DNA of 64,000 nucleotides from Terrisporobacter glycolicus ATCC 14880 = DSM 1288 (GTDB taxonomy: Bacteria; Bacillota; Clostridia; Peptostreptococcales; Peptostreptococcaceae), in contig NZ_CP117523.1 of assembly GCF_036812735.1 (NCBI RefSeq), positions 496,001 through 560,000 of the forward strand, given 5' to 3'. Below the pieces are notes generated by a model. It was not told the origin of the DNA. It saw only the letters and a list, made by a program, of their open reading frames with translations, and ran no database searches. Positions 16,478 to 25,261 of this stretch are shown piece by piece. The first letter of the stretch is position 1. Each line of letters starts with the position of its first letter. Both the position numbers and the translations under genes were made by a program.

Positions 16478-17566
16478 ATGAAAGAAATTGTATTTGAAAA
16501 TATATGCAAAAATTATGGTAAAACACAGGTTGTAAAAAATTTAAACTTAACTATAAAAGAAGGGGAAAGATTAATTATACTAGGTCCATCTGGCTGCGGT
16601 AAATCTACTATTTTAAGAATGATAGCTGGCTTAGAGAAACCCACATCAGGAAAAATATATATAGATGGTAAATGTGTAAATGAAGTAAAAAGTGGCGATA
16701 GAAATATTGCTATGGTATTCCAAAACTATGCATTATTTCCTCATATGACAGTAAAAGAAAATATAATTTATGGACTTAAAGCTCATAAAGTTACTAAAGA
16801 TGATATAGAGAAAAGATTAAATGCGGCAGTAAAAATGTTAAAATTAGAAGGCTTAGAAGAACGTAAACCTAAGGACTTATCTGGTGGTCAACGTCAAAGA
16901 GTTGCCCTTGCTAGAGCTGTAGTAAAAAGAGGTGACTTCTTCTTATTGGATGAACCTTTATCAAACCTTGATGCTCAATTAAGAGGTCATGCTAGAAAAG
17001 AATTGGTAAAAATTCACGAAACATATAAGCAAACTTTTATATACGTAACTCATGATCAAGTGGAAGCAATGACTATAGGAGATAGGATTGCTTTAATGAA
17101 TAAAGGTGACTTGCAAATGCTTGATACGCCACAAAATGTATACAATAAACCAAGTAATATATTTACTGCTAAATTTATAGGTTCACCATCTATGAATATA
17201 TTTGATGTTGATTATAAAAATGGATTTATAAATTTAGATAATCAAACTATAGATATACCAAATAGTTGGATTAAACTTATAGAGTCAAATCAAATAAGTC
17301 ATCTTTCTTTTGGAGTTAGACCAGAGCACGTTGAGTTATCTAGGATACAGGCAGTAAACTCATTTAAAGGAGTTGTAAAATATATTGAAGACTATGGAAA
17401 TAAAATAGGTGTATATTTTGAAATAGAGGGCAAAGAAGTAATAGCATTAGTGGATGATGATGCATTTAAAAACGGTGATGAAATCTACTATAAACCTAAT
17501 TTTAAGAAAATACATTTATTTAATAGAGAAACAACAACGTCAATAGGATACCCAGAGGAGATATAG
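16478..17566 (+). CDS. Ugp/MsmX-like ABC importer ATPase
   Basis: A 362-residue ATPase of the carbohydrate/glycerol-3-phosphate importer class. Walker A GPSGCGKST is at residues 36-44, the Q-loop in MVFQNYALFPHMT follows, the signature is LSGGQRQRVAL, and Walker B is FFLLDEPLSNLDA. A C-terminal TOBE domain (about residues 240-355) includes FGVRPEHVEL. It starts 9 bases after the second permease and ends 1 base before the TIM-barrel gene. It energises the two upstream permeases. Confidence 0.93.
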   Translation: MKEIVFENICKNYGKTQVVKNLNLTIKEGERLIILGPSGCGKSTILRMIAGLEKPTSGKIYIDGKCVNEVKSGDRNIAMVFQNYALFPHMTVKENIIYGLKAHKVTKDDIEKRLNAAVKMLKLEGLEERKPKDLSGGQRQRVALARAVVKRGDFFLLDEPLSNLDAQLRGHARKELVKIHETYKQTFIYVTHDQVEAMTIGDRIALMNKGDLQMLDTPQNVYNKPSNIFTAKFIGSPSMNIFDVDYKNGFINLDNQTIDIPNSWIKLIESNQISHLSFGVRPEHVELSRIQAVNSFKGVVKYIEDYGNKIGVYFEIEGKEVIALVDDDAFKNGDEIYYKPNFKKIHLFNRETTTSIGYPEEI

Positions 17567-17567
17567 G

Positions 17568-18353
17568 ATGAATATTTATATAAGTACAAACATGTATAAA
17601 GTAAATCAGCTGGATGAAGTATTTAATATACTGGAAGCTATTCAATACGAAGATATGGGGATAGAGTTATTTACAGAATTTAATGATAAGGAATTTGTAG
17701 AGATAGTTAATAAAAATATTAATAGATTTAAAAAATATAAAATTTCATTACATGGTCCATATTATAAAACTGAACACTCTGCACAAAAAGGTTCTGCTAT
17801 TTATAATAAATCAAAGGCGTATTTTATGGATACTTTAAAATTATCTAAGGAGTTAAACAGTTCATATATTGTTTATCATCATAATAATTGTAAAATATAT
17901 GATAAAGAAAAAATGATTAATAACTCTAAAATAAATTTAGAAGAATTAAATGAATTATCTAAATATTATAATGCCAATATAGTAATAGAAAATGCTGGTG
18001 TAATATCCAGTCAGAATATGTTGTTTGATCAGGAAGAATTTATTAAGATTTGCAAAGAAAGCAATAATGATGTATTAATAGACATTGGCCATGCCTTTGC
18101 AAATGGATGGGATTTAGAGTATGTAATTAAAGAGTTAAAAGATAAAATAGTGTCTTATCATCTACATAATAATGATGGTGATAGAGATAGCCATGATTCA
18201 ATAAGTTATGGAAAGCTAAGTATGGAAAAGTTTATTGAAATATATAAAAAATACACTAATAAAGCAGATTTAGTTTTAGAATATAGCAAAGATTATAGAG
18301 ATAAGGTTAATATTTTAATTGAAGATATAGCTTATATAAAATCTAAAATTTAA
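17568..18353 (+). CDS. TIM-barrel sugar phosphate isomerase/epimerase-like protein
   Basis: A 261-residue protein of the AP-endonuclease 2/xylose-isomerase-like TIM-barrel family. Candidate metal ligands are visible in order: LHGPYY, IVYHHNN, IVIENAG, DIGHAF, SYHLHNNDG and LVLEYS. It starts 1 base after the importer ATPase gene, so it belongs to the same operon. Its substrate is probably the imported compound or a product of it. Isomerase, epimerase or lyase activity cannot be told apart from sequence alone. Confidence 0.82.
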   Translation: MNIYISTNMYKVNQLDEVFNILEAIQYEDMGIELFTEFNDKEFVEIVNKNINRFKKYKISLHGPYYKTEHSAQKGSAIYNKSKAYFMDTLKLSKELNSSYIVYHHNNCKIYDKEKMINNSKINLEELNELSKYYNANIVIENAGVISSQNMLFDQEEFIKICKESNNDVLIDIGHAFANGWDLEYVIKELKDKIVSYHLHNNDGDRDSHDSISYGKLSMEKFIEIYKKYTNKADLVLEYSKDYRDKVNILIEDIAYIKSKI

Positions 18354-18364
18354 TAATAAATGAG

Positions 18365-18395
18365 AAGGCATTGTTAAAGAGCAATGTCTTTTTAG
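18365..18395 (+). terminator. Terminator of the ugp-like operon
   Basis: AAGGCATTG pairs with CAATGTCTT (one G-U pair, 8-base loop) and is followed by T5. Confidence 0.75.
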
Positions 18396-18519
18396 TATGA
18401 AGCTAATTTGGTAGAAGGTATTTAATAATTTTACAGTTCATGTGAAATTAGTGTTAAAATGTATAAATAATATAATTATAATGAAAAATAGATAGCACAT
18501 TTATTATATGGAGGAAATT

Positions 18520-18909
18520 ATGAATATTTTGGATATAGGAATAGATATTGTGGAAATTGGAAGAATAAAACAGTATATGAACAAAAATGAAAACTTCTTA
18601 AAAAAATTATTTACAGAAAATGAAATAAAACTATTTAAATCAAAAGGATATGCTTCGCAGACGGTAGCTGGAAATTTTGCGGCTAAAGAAGCTATAAGTA
18701 AATCTCTTGGACTAGGCATAAGGGGTTACGACTTAAAAGATATAGAAGTTTTAAGAGATGAATTAGGAAAGCCTATAGTAATAACACATAATAACTTAGA
18801 AGAAATATGTAGAAATTACAATGTCCTAGAAATAAAAGTATCAATATCTCATGGTCAAGACTATGCTATCGCCAACGCTATGACTATAATAAGAGAAAAA
18901 TTTATGTAA
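18520..18909 (+). CDS. acpS: Holo-[acyl-carrier-protein] synthase
   Basis: A 129-residue enzyme that transfers 4'-phosphopantetheine from CoA to apo-ACP in the cytoplasm. The Mg-binding motif GIDIVEIGRI (D9) and the catalytic stretch FAAKEAISKSLG (E57) are in place, and VSISHGQDYAIA is near the C-terminus. The start at 18520 follows GGAGG by 5 bases; an upstream in-frame ATG overlaps that site and is unlikely. It stands about 150 bases ahead of fabH, and its substrate ACP is encoded just after fabH. Confidence 0.94.
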   Translation: MNILDIGIDIVEIGRIKQYMNKNENFLKKLFTENEIKLFKSKGYASQTVAGNFAAKEAISKSLGLGIRGYDLKDIEVLRDELGKPIVITHNNLEEICRNYNVLEIKVSISHGQDYAIANAMTIIREKFM

Positions 18910-18915
18910 AAGAGG

Positions 18916-19024
18916 TTGACTTATTCCTTTGTATGTAATATAGTTTGAATATCAAAATAAAAGCTGGATTATTAATTTATTAATAACTTTAGATTATTTT
19001 GAATATTATATTTTGATAATCAAG
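18916..19024 (+). promoter_or_regulatory. fab operon promoter with two FabT-like operators
   Basis: TTGACT (18916-18921), 17 bases, then TATAGT (18939-18944) form a good sigma-A promoter. TTTGAATATCAAA at 18944-18956 overlaps the -10 and start region, and TTTGATAATCAAG at 19012-19024 is a second copy with one mismatch. Both fit the TTTGA-N3-TCAAA palindrome that I recall for the MarR-family fatty-acid regulator FabT. No FabT gene is in this window. Confidence 0.6.
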
Positions 19025-19060
19025 ATATTTTAAATTCAAAGATAAAAGAAGGAGAAATCT

Positions 19061-20038
19061 ATGAAAGAGGTAATTATAGAAGGTTTAGGAAAATATACAC
19101 CTTCCCATTTAGTTACTAATGATCAGTTAAGTGAAATCATTGATACTAGTGACGAATGGATTTATTCACGAACTGGCATAAAAAGTAGATATATTTCTAA
19201 AGGTGAAGATACATCTGATATGGCAGCGAAGGCTGGTAAAAAAGCTTTGGAAAGTGCAAATATAAGCCCATTGGATGTGGATTTGTTAATAGTTGCAACT
19301 TGTACACCAGACATGTTTACTCCATCTACTGCATGCATAGTTCAAAGTATTATAGGTGCTGAGAATGCCCTTGCCTTTGATATAAGTGCTGCTTGTTCTG
19401 GATTTATATATGGATTAGATGTGGCTAAAGCTATGATGGCATCAAATAATTATAAACATGCCCTAGTTATAGGAGCTGAAAATCTTTCAAAGTCACTTGA
19501 CTGGGAGGATAGATCCACATGTGTATTATTTGGTGATGGTGCAGGAGCAGCTGTTTTGTCAAAAAGTTATAACTTAGGTCTTATGAGCTCTTTTTGCAAA
19601 TCAGTAGGAGAAAAATATAAATGCTTAACAATTGGAGGTAATGATGTAGATAGCCCATTTGTAGAAAGCAAAACTATTAGACATTCTAAATTAAGGATGG
19701 ATGGCGGTGAAATATTTAAGTTTGCTACTTCTGTCATAGTAAATTCAATTAATAAAATATTGGAAGAAAATAATTTAGATATTAATGATATTGATTATAT
19801 AATTCCACATCAAGCGAATATAAGAATTATTCAATATTCTGCTAAAAGGTTAAAAGTTGATATGAATAAGTTTTATATGAATATGGAGGAGTATGGAAAT
19901 ACTTCAGGAGCATCTATACCAATTGCACTTAGCGATATGAGTGAAAAAGGGTTATTAAAAAAAGATAGTAAAATTATATTAGTCGGATTTGGTGCAGGCC
20001 TTACTTACGGAGCAACTTTAATAAATTGGGCTATTTAA
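19061..20038 (+). CDS. fabH: Beta-ketoacyl-ACP synthase III
   Basis: A 325-residue condensing enzyme that joins acetyl-CoA (or a branched primer) to malonyl-ACP, the first elongation step of fatty-acid synthesis. The catalytic Cys112 is in SAACSGF, the His in PHQANIRI near residue 247, and the Asn in YGNTSGAS near residue 276. Length is standard. AAGGAG precedes the ATG. It is the first gene of an eleven-gene fatty-acid operon and lies directly behind the promoter with palindromic operators. Confidence 0.96.
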   Translation: MKEVIIEGLGKYTPSHLVTNDQLSEIIDTSDEWIYSRTGIKSRYISKGEDTSDMAAKAGKKALESANISPLDVDLLIVATCTPDMFTPSTACIVQSIIGAENALAFDISAACSGFIYGLDVAKAMMASNNYKHALVIGAENLSKSLDWEDRSTCVLFGDGAGAAVLSKSYNLGLMSSFCKSVGEKYKCLTIGGNDVDSPFVESKTIRHSKLRMDGGEIFKFATSVIVNSINKILEENNLDINDIDYIIPHQANIRIIQYSAKRLKVDMNKFYMNMEEYGNTSGASIPIALSDMSEKGLLKKDSKIILVGFGAGLTYGATLINWAI

Positions 20039-20180
20039 TTTTAAATAAATAAAAATTTAGGAAATTTAAAATTAACAAGATTAACTAAGATTAGAGAATT
20101 AACTAAGATAACTAAAGTAAGAAAGTAAATTAATATTACAAAAATAATAAAAATTATTAGAATTTATGGAGGATGAAAAA

Positions 20181-20402
20181 ATGATATTTGAAAAATTACA
20201 AGGAATAATGGAAGAAAACTTATCAATAGAGAGAGATGAAATAAAATTAGATAGTACTTTTGCATCTTTAGGAATAGACTCATTAGACACATTCCAATTA
20301 ATAATAGAGATAGAAGAAGAATTTGGAATAGAAGTAGAAGCACCAGAAAGTATGAAAACTATAAAGGACGTAGTTAGCTATATAGAAGAAAAGACAAAAT
20401 AA
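20181..20402 (+). CDS. acpP: Acyl carrier protein
   Basis: A 73-residue acidic helical protein that carries the growing acyl chain. The phosphopantetheine attachment site is S34 in LGIDSLDT. I start it at 20181, after GGAGG, giving MIFEKLQGIME. The codon use suggests strong expression. It lies about 140 bases after fabH; the gap contains imperfect direct repeats of TTAACTAAGA but no terminator, so it is probably cotranscribed. It is modified by the AcpS encoded upstream. Confidence 0.95.
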   Translation: MIFEKLQGIMEENLSIERDEIKLDSTFASLGIDSLDTFQLIIEIEEEFGIEVEAPESMKTIKDVVSYIEEKTK

Positions 20403-20426
20403 TAAGATATGGTTACAGGAGGAAAT

Positions 20427-21362
20427 ATGAAAACTTCAAGGATAACAGAATTACTTAATATAGAATATCCAATAATTCAAGGCGGTATGGCTTGGATATC
20501 AAATGCTACTTTAGCAGCGGCAGTTAGTGAAGCAGGAGGTCTAGGAATTATAAGTGGAGTAGGGAATACAGAAGATGTTAGAGCTGAAATCAGAAAAACT
20601 AAATCCCTTACTAAAAAGCCTTTTGGCATAAACATAATGCTTATGAGAGACAATATTGACGAAATCGCAAAGTTAGTATGTGATGAACAAGTTGCTGTAG
20701 TAACTACTGGGGCAGGAAGTCCTGGAAAATACATTGAAGATTGGAAAAAACACAATGTAAAAGTAATACCTGTTGTCCCTTCTGTAGCAATTGCAAAAAG
20801 AATGGAAAAATTCGGTGCAGATGCAGTTATAGTAGAAGGGATGGAAGCAGGAGGTCATATTGGTCAATTGACAACTATGAGTTTAGTACCACAAGTTGTG
20901 GATGCAGTGGATATCCCTGTAATAGCAGCAGGAGGTATAGGCGATGGAAGAGGTATAGCAGCATCATTTATGCTTGGAGCTTGTGGAGTCCAAATGGGAA
21001 CTAGATTTTTAGTATCAAAAGAATGCAAGGTCCATGAAAATTATAAAGATAGAGTTTTAAACGCAAAAGATATAGATACTGAAGTTACAGGAACAAGTAC
21101 ATCTCATCCAGTTAGAGTTTTAAGAAATAAACTTACTAGAGAGTATATAAAACTTGAAAAAACTAATGCTGACCCAGAAGAAATAGAAGCTCTAGGAAAA
21201 GGAGCTTTAAGAAAAGCTGTAGTAGATGGTGATGTTAATAACGGTAGTGTTATGGCAGGTCAAATAGCAGGGCTTGTTAGTAAAAAACAAACTTGTAAAG
21301 AAATTATAGATGAATTAATAAGTGAGCTAGATTTAGTACTTGGGAGGGTTTGCAATGAGTAA
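20427..21362 (+). CDS. fabK: FMN-dependent enoyl-ACP reductase II
   Basis: A 311-residue FMN enzyme that performs the last reduction of each elongation cycle. The N-terminus EYPIIQGGMAWI, the VEGMEAGGHIG motif around the conserved His (near residue 144), and VIAAGGIGDGRG phosphate-binding loop are typical of FabK. The start at 20427 follows AGGAGG. Organisms using FabK instead of FabI are intrinsically resistant to triclosan. It overlaps fabD by 8 bases. Confidence 0.94.
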   Translation: MKTSRITELLNIEYPIIQGGMAWISNATLAAAVSEAGGLGIISGVGNTEDVRAEIRKTKSLTKKPFGINIMLMRDNIDEIAKLVCDEQVAVVTTGAGSPGKYIEDWKKHNVKVIPVVPSVAIAKRMEKFGADAVIVEGMEAGGHIGQLTTMSLVPQVVDAVDIPVIAAGGIGDGRGIAASFMLGACGVQMGTRFLVSKECKVHENYKDRVLNAKDIDTEVTGTSTSHPVRVLRNKLTREYIKLEKTNADPEEIEALGKGALRKAVVDGDVNNGSVMAGQIAGLVSKKQTCKEIIDELISELDLVLGRVCNE

Positions 21363-22305
21363 AAAAATAGCATTTCTTTTTCCAGGCCAAGGAGCCCAAT
21401 ATATAGATATGGGAAAAGATTTATATGAAAACATAGAAAGTTGCAAAAACATATTTGATAAAGGTGAAGAAATTCTAGATATGCCTATAAAGGATTTAAT
21501 TTTCAATGGTTCTATTGAAGAATTAACTAGAACTAAAAATAGCCAGCCTGCAATAATGCTAACATCTCTAGCATGTCAAAAAGCTTTGGAGGAGTCAGGG
21601 GTTGAAGCTGACTATGCATTAGGATTATCTTTAGGAGAATATGGAGCTTTAGTATATGGTGGAATGCTTTCTTTTGAAGATGGGATGAAACTTATAAAAA
21701 CAAGAGCGCAGATTATGGATTCAGAAGTAAGTCCAGAAGAAGGAACTATGGCAGCTGTATTAAAACTTGATAATTTTAAAGTTGAAGAACTTATAAAAAG
21801 AGCTAGTGAGTCTGGACTTGTGGAAGGTGCAAACTATAACTGTCCTGGTCAAGTTGTAATATCAGGTGAACACAAGGCAATAAAAGCAAGTATAAAAATA
21901 GGAAAAGAGCTAAAAGGAATGGTACTGCCCCTAAAAGTAAGTGGACCTTTCCATAGTTCTATATATGAAAAAGCTAGTTATAAATTCTATGAAGAATTAA
22001 AAAAAGTAAATATAAATAAATTTGAAAAGACAGTTTACTCTAATGTAAAAGGAAGTCCTTATGAAGAAAGTGATGATGTGAAGGAGTTATTAAGACAACA
22101 AATAATGTCATCAGTACTTTTTGAAAAAAGTATAAGAAATTTAATTGACAGAGGAGTTAATACTTTTGTAGAAGTAGGTCCAGGTAAAACTTTAAGTGGA
22201 TTTGTAAAGAAAATAAATAAAGATGTAAAAATTCATAATGTAGAAGATTTAAAATCTTTAAGAGAAACAGTTGAAAGTTTAAAGCTTGAAAAAATTAATG
22301 CTTAA
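21355..22305 (+). CDS. fabD: Malonyl-CoA:ACP transacylase
   Basis: A 316-residue enzyme that loads malonate onto ACP. FPGQGAQ is at residues 9-15, the nucleophile S92 sits in GLSLGEY, and the catalytic His is in GPFHSS near residue 200. The nucleophile motif has Leu in place of the more usual His of GHSLG, a variant seen in clostridial FabD as far as I recall. The start at 21355, after GGAGGG, lies inside the end of fabK, so translation is probably coupled. Confidence 0.95.
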   Translation: MSKKIAFLFPGQGAQYIDMGKDLYENIESCKNIFDKGEEILDMPIKDLIFNGSIEELTRTKNSQPAIMLTSLACQKALEESGVEADYALGLSLGEYGALVYGGMLSFEDGMKLIKTRAQIMDSEVSPEEGTMAAVLKLDNFKVEELIKRASESGLVEGANYNCPGQVVISGEHKAIKASIKIGKELKGMVLPLKVSGPFHSSIYEKASYKFYEELKKVNINKFEKTVYSNVKGSPYEESDDVKELLRQQIMSSVLFEKSIRNLIDRGVNTFVEVGPGKTLSGFVKKINKDVKIHNVEDLKSLRETVESLKLEKINA

Positions 22306-22330
22306 GCTTTGAATAACAGGAGGTAAATTA

Positions 22331-23071
22331 ATGTTACAAGGAAAATGTGCAGTAATTACAGGTGCTTCTAGAGGGATCGGTAGAGAAATTGCTCTTAAAT
22401 ATGCCAAAGAAGGCGCTAGTATAGTGCTTAATTATAGAAATAGTGAAACAGAAGCTCTTAAGTTAAAAGAAGAATTAGATAAACTAGGATCTGATACTTT
22501 GATTATCAAAGCAAATGTAAGTAATTTTGAAGAAGCTGAGAAACTAATAAAAGAAGCTAAAGAAACTTTTGGAAGAGTAGATATATTAGTTAATAATGCT
22601 GGTATAACAAAAGATAATTTAATAATGAGAATGAAAGAAGAAGATTTTGATAGTGTTATAGATGTTAACTTAAAAGGAGCATTTAATTGTTTAAAAGCAG
22701 TAACTCCAATAATGGTAAGACAAAAATCTGGAAAAATAATAAACATGTCTTCAGTAGTTGGTGTTATAGGTAATGCGGGGCAAGTTAATTACTGTGCATC
22801 AAAAGCAGGTCTTATTGGAATGACAAAATCTTTAGCACGTGAAATTGGAGGCAAAAATATAAATGTAAATGCCATTGCTCCAGGATTTATAGATACTGAT
22901 ATGACAAAAGTATTAAGTGAAGACCAAAAGAAAAACATAATGTCTCAAGTGCCTCTTAAAAGATTAGGTCAAGCAGAGGATATTGCTAATTTAGCATTAT
23001 TTTTAGCTAGCAATCAATCTGATTATATAACAGGTCAAGTCATCCATGTGGATGGCGGCATGGCAATGTAG
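22331..23071 (+). CDS. fabG: 3-oxoacyl-ACP reductase
   Basis: A 246-residue short-chain dehydrogenase that reduces 3-oxoacyl-ACP with NADPH. The nucleotide-binding motif TGASRGIG is at residues 10-17, NNAG at 88-91, and the catalytic residues are S140/S141, Y154 and K158 in YCASK. The C-terminal YITGQVIHVDGG is typical of FabG. AGGAGG precedes the ATG. It sits between fabD and fabF in the operon with 25- and 9-base gaps. Confidence 0.96.
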   Translation: MLQGKCAVITGASRGIGREIALKYAKEGASIVLNYRNSETEALKLKEELDKLGSDTLIIKANVSNFEEAEKLIKEAKETFGRVDILVNNAGITKDNLIMRMKEEDFDSVIDVNLKGAFNCLKAVTPIMVRQKSGKIINMSSVVGVIGNAGQVNYCASKAGLIGMTKSLAREIGGKNINVNAIAPGFIDTDMTKVLSEDQKKNIMSQVPLKRLGQAEDIANLALFLASNQSDYITGQVIHVDGGMAM

Positions 23072-23080
23072 GAGGTTTTT

Positions 23081-24316
23081 ATGAATAAAAGAGTAGTTAT
23101 AACAGGAATAGGTGCTGTTACTCCAATTGGAAATAGCGCTGAAGAATTTTGGACTAATGCTAAAAATGGAAAATTAGGAATCGACTTTATTAAGTCAATG
23201 GACGTTGAAAATCTAGATGTAAAAATAGCTGGAGAAGTCAAAGATTTAAAAATAGAAGATTATTTAGATAAAAAAGAATGTAGAAGACTTGATAAATTTA
23301 CACAATATGCACTTATAGCTAGTGAAGAAGCCATAAAACAGTCAGGTATTAATATGGATGAAATAGATAAAAATAGAGTTGGTGTAATGGTTGGTTCAGG
23401 TATAGGAGGTTTCCATACTCATGAAAATGAATTTGGAAATTTATACAAAAAAGGACCTAAAAGAATATCCCCAATGTATATACCTATGACTATAATTAAT
23501 GCAGGTGCTGCTAATATTGCCATTAAATATGGTGCGAGAGGAACTTGTACATCAGCTGTAACAGCTTGTGCTACAGGAACTAATAATATAGGAGATGCAT
23601 TTAGACATATAAAACATGGATATGCAGATGTAATGATAAGTGGAGGATGCGAAGCATCTATTACAACCATAGCCATAGCTGGGTTTAGTAATATGAAAGC
23701 TTTGAATTCTAAAAATACACCTGAAAGAGCATCTATACCATTTGACAAAGACAGAAGTGGATTTGTTATGGGTGAAGGCGCAGGAATATTAGTTATGGAA
23801 AGTTTGGACCATGCACTAAAAAGAGGAGCAAATATACTATGTGAAATAGTAGGATATGGGTCAACTTGTGATGCCTATCATATAACTTCTCCAGATCCAG
23901 ATGGTATAAGTGCATCAAAAGCAATGAAAGATGCAATTGACGAAGCGGGTATAAGCCCAAGTGAAGTTTCTTATATAAATGCTCATGGTACATCAACACC
24001 GTATAATGATTTATTTGAAACTAGAGCAATTAAAAAAGTATTTGAAAAAGATGCAAAAAACATTCCTATTTCTTCAACTAAATCTATGACAGGTCACCTG
24101 TTAGGAGCAGCTGGAGCAATAGAATCCATAGCATGCATAAAGTCCCTACAAGAAGGATTTATACATCCAACTATAGGTTATAGTGAAGGTGAAGAGGAAT
24201 TAGATTTAGACTATGTACCTAATGTGGGACGAGAAAAAGAACTTAAATATGCTTTAAGTAACTCACTAGGATTTGGTGGTCACAATGCCACACTTTTATT
24301 CAAAAAGTGGGACTAA
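23081..24316 (+). CDS. fabF: Beta-ketoacyl-ACP synthase II
   Basis: A 411-residue condensing enzyme for chain elongation. The nucleophile is C163 in TACATG, and the two catalytic histidines are in NAHGTSTP near residue 302 and TGHLLGAAG near residue 337. Length is standard for FabF. GGAGG precedes the ATG. It is 9 bases after fabG and 13 bases before accB, so it marks the passage from the fab to the acc part of the operon. Confidence 0.96.
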   Translation: MNKRVVITGIGAVTPIGNSAEEFWTNAKNGKLGIDFIKSMDVENLDVKIAGEVKDLKIEDYLDKKECRRLDKFTQYALIASEEAIKQSGINMDEIDKNRVGVMVGSGIGGFHTHENEFGNLYKKGPKRISPMYIPMTIINAGAANIAIKYGARGTCTSAVTACATGTNNIGDAFRHIKHGYADVMISGGCEASITTIAIAGFSNMKALNSKNTPERASIPFDKDRSGFVMGEGAGILVMESLDHALKRGANILCEIVGYGSTCDAYHITSPDPDGISASKAMKDAIDEAGISPSEVSYINAHGTSTPYNDLFETRAIKKVFEKDAKNIPISSTKSMTGHLLGAAGAIESIACIKSLQEGFIHPTIGYSEGEEELDLDYVPNVGREKELKYALSNSLGFGGHNATLLFKKWD

Positions 24317-24329
24317 ATAGGAGGTAAAT

Positions 24330-24830
24330 ATGAGATTTGATGAAGTAAAAGAACTTATTGAACTTATTAACAACTCCAATTTATCTTATTTTGAAATGAG
24401 AGATGAAAAAGAGTTTATAAAAATGGATAAATCAATTACGAGAAATTATTCATCTAATAATAATGATTTATGCGACAATAATTCAAAGAAATTAGACATA
24501 AGTGATTTAAATAATGATGTTGATATAAAAACAGAAGTTAAAAAAGATGTTGAAGAAAGTAATGTTTCTCAAAATAATGATGATGCTGATATGGAAGTAA
24601 TAGCTTCACCAATAGTGGGAACATTTTATGAAGCTATGTCACCAGATGATGATCCTTTTGTAAGTGTAGGTCAAAAAATAAGCAAAGGTGAAGTAGTTTG
24701 TATTGTTGAAGCTATGAAACTTATGAATGAAATAAGTGCAGAATTTGATTGTAAAATAGTTAGTGTATTGAGTGAAAATGGAAAAATGGTTCAATACGGA
24801 GAGCCATTATTCAAAGTAAGGAGAGTATAA
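24330..24830 (+). CDS. accB: Biotin carboxyl carrier protein of acetyl-CoA carboxylase
   Basis: A 166-residue biotin carrier. The C-terminal biotinyl domain (about residues 88-166) contains the target lysine K130 in EAMKLMNE and the acidic thumb segment near MSPDDDPF. The N-terminal 85 residues are a short helix followed by an acidic, Asn- and Asp-rich linker, as expected for a mobile swinging arm. The gene ends directly before fabZ with no gap. It works with AccC, AccD and AccA encoded downstream. Confidence 0.95.
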   Translation: MRFDEVKELIELINNSNLSYFEMRDEKEFIKMDKSITRNYSSNNNDLCDNNSKKLDISDLNNDVDIKTEVKKDVEESNVSQNNDDADMEVIASPIVGTFYEAMSPDDDPFVSVGQKISKGEVVCIVEAMKLMNEISAEFDCKIVSVLSENGKMVQYGEPLFKVRRV

Positions 24831-25253
24831 ATGTTAACAGTTAAAGAAATAAAAGATATTTTACCTCATAGATATCCATTTTTAATGATAGATAGAGTTG
24901 AAGAAGTAATAGAAGGAAAAAGTGCAAAAGGATATAAAAATGTAACTATAAATGAGAAATTTTTCAATGGACATTTTCCAGAATATCCTGTAATGCCAGG
25001 AGTATTAATTTTAGAAGCATTGGCTCAAATGGGCGCAATATGCATACTGTCAAAGGATGAATTCAAAGGAAAAATAGGATTTTTAGTTGGGGCAGATAAA
25101 GTAAGATGGAAAAAGCAAGTAATGCCAGGAGATAAATTAAATCTAGAAATAGAAATAGTGAAACTAAGAGGTAATATTGGTGTGGGAAAAGGTAAAGCTA
25201 CTGTGGATGGAAATTTAGTTTGTGAAGGCGAAATAATGTTTGCTATTGGGTAG
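24831..25253 (+). CDS. fabZ: 3-hydroxyacyl-ACP dehydratase
   Basis: A 140-residue hot-dog-fold dehydratase that makes trans-2-enoyl-ACP. The catalytic H48 is in [13 protein letters not shown] and E62 in [23 protein letters not shown] at the N-terminus is typical of FabZ. The ATG follows the accB stop codon immediately, and its ribosome site (AAGGAGAG) is inside accB, so the two are translationally coupled. No separate FabA is present, so unsaturated fatty acids need another route. Confidence 0.96.
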   Translation: MLTVKEIKDILPHRYPFLMIDRVEEVIEGKSAKGYKNVTINEKFFNGHFPEYPVMPGVLILEALAQMGAICILSKDEFKGKIGFLVGADKVRWKKQVMPGDKLNLEIEIVKLRGNIGVGKGKATVDGNLVCEGEIMFAIG

Positions 25254-25261
25254 GTGATATT

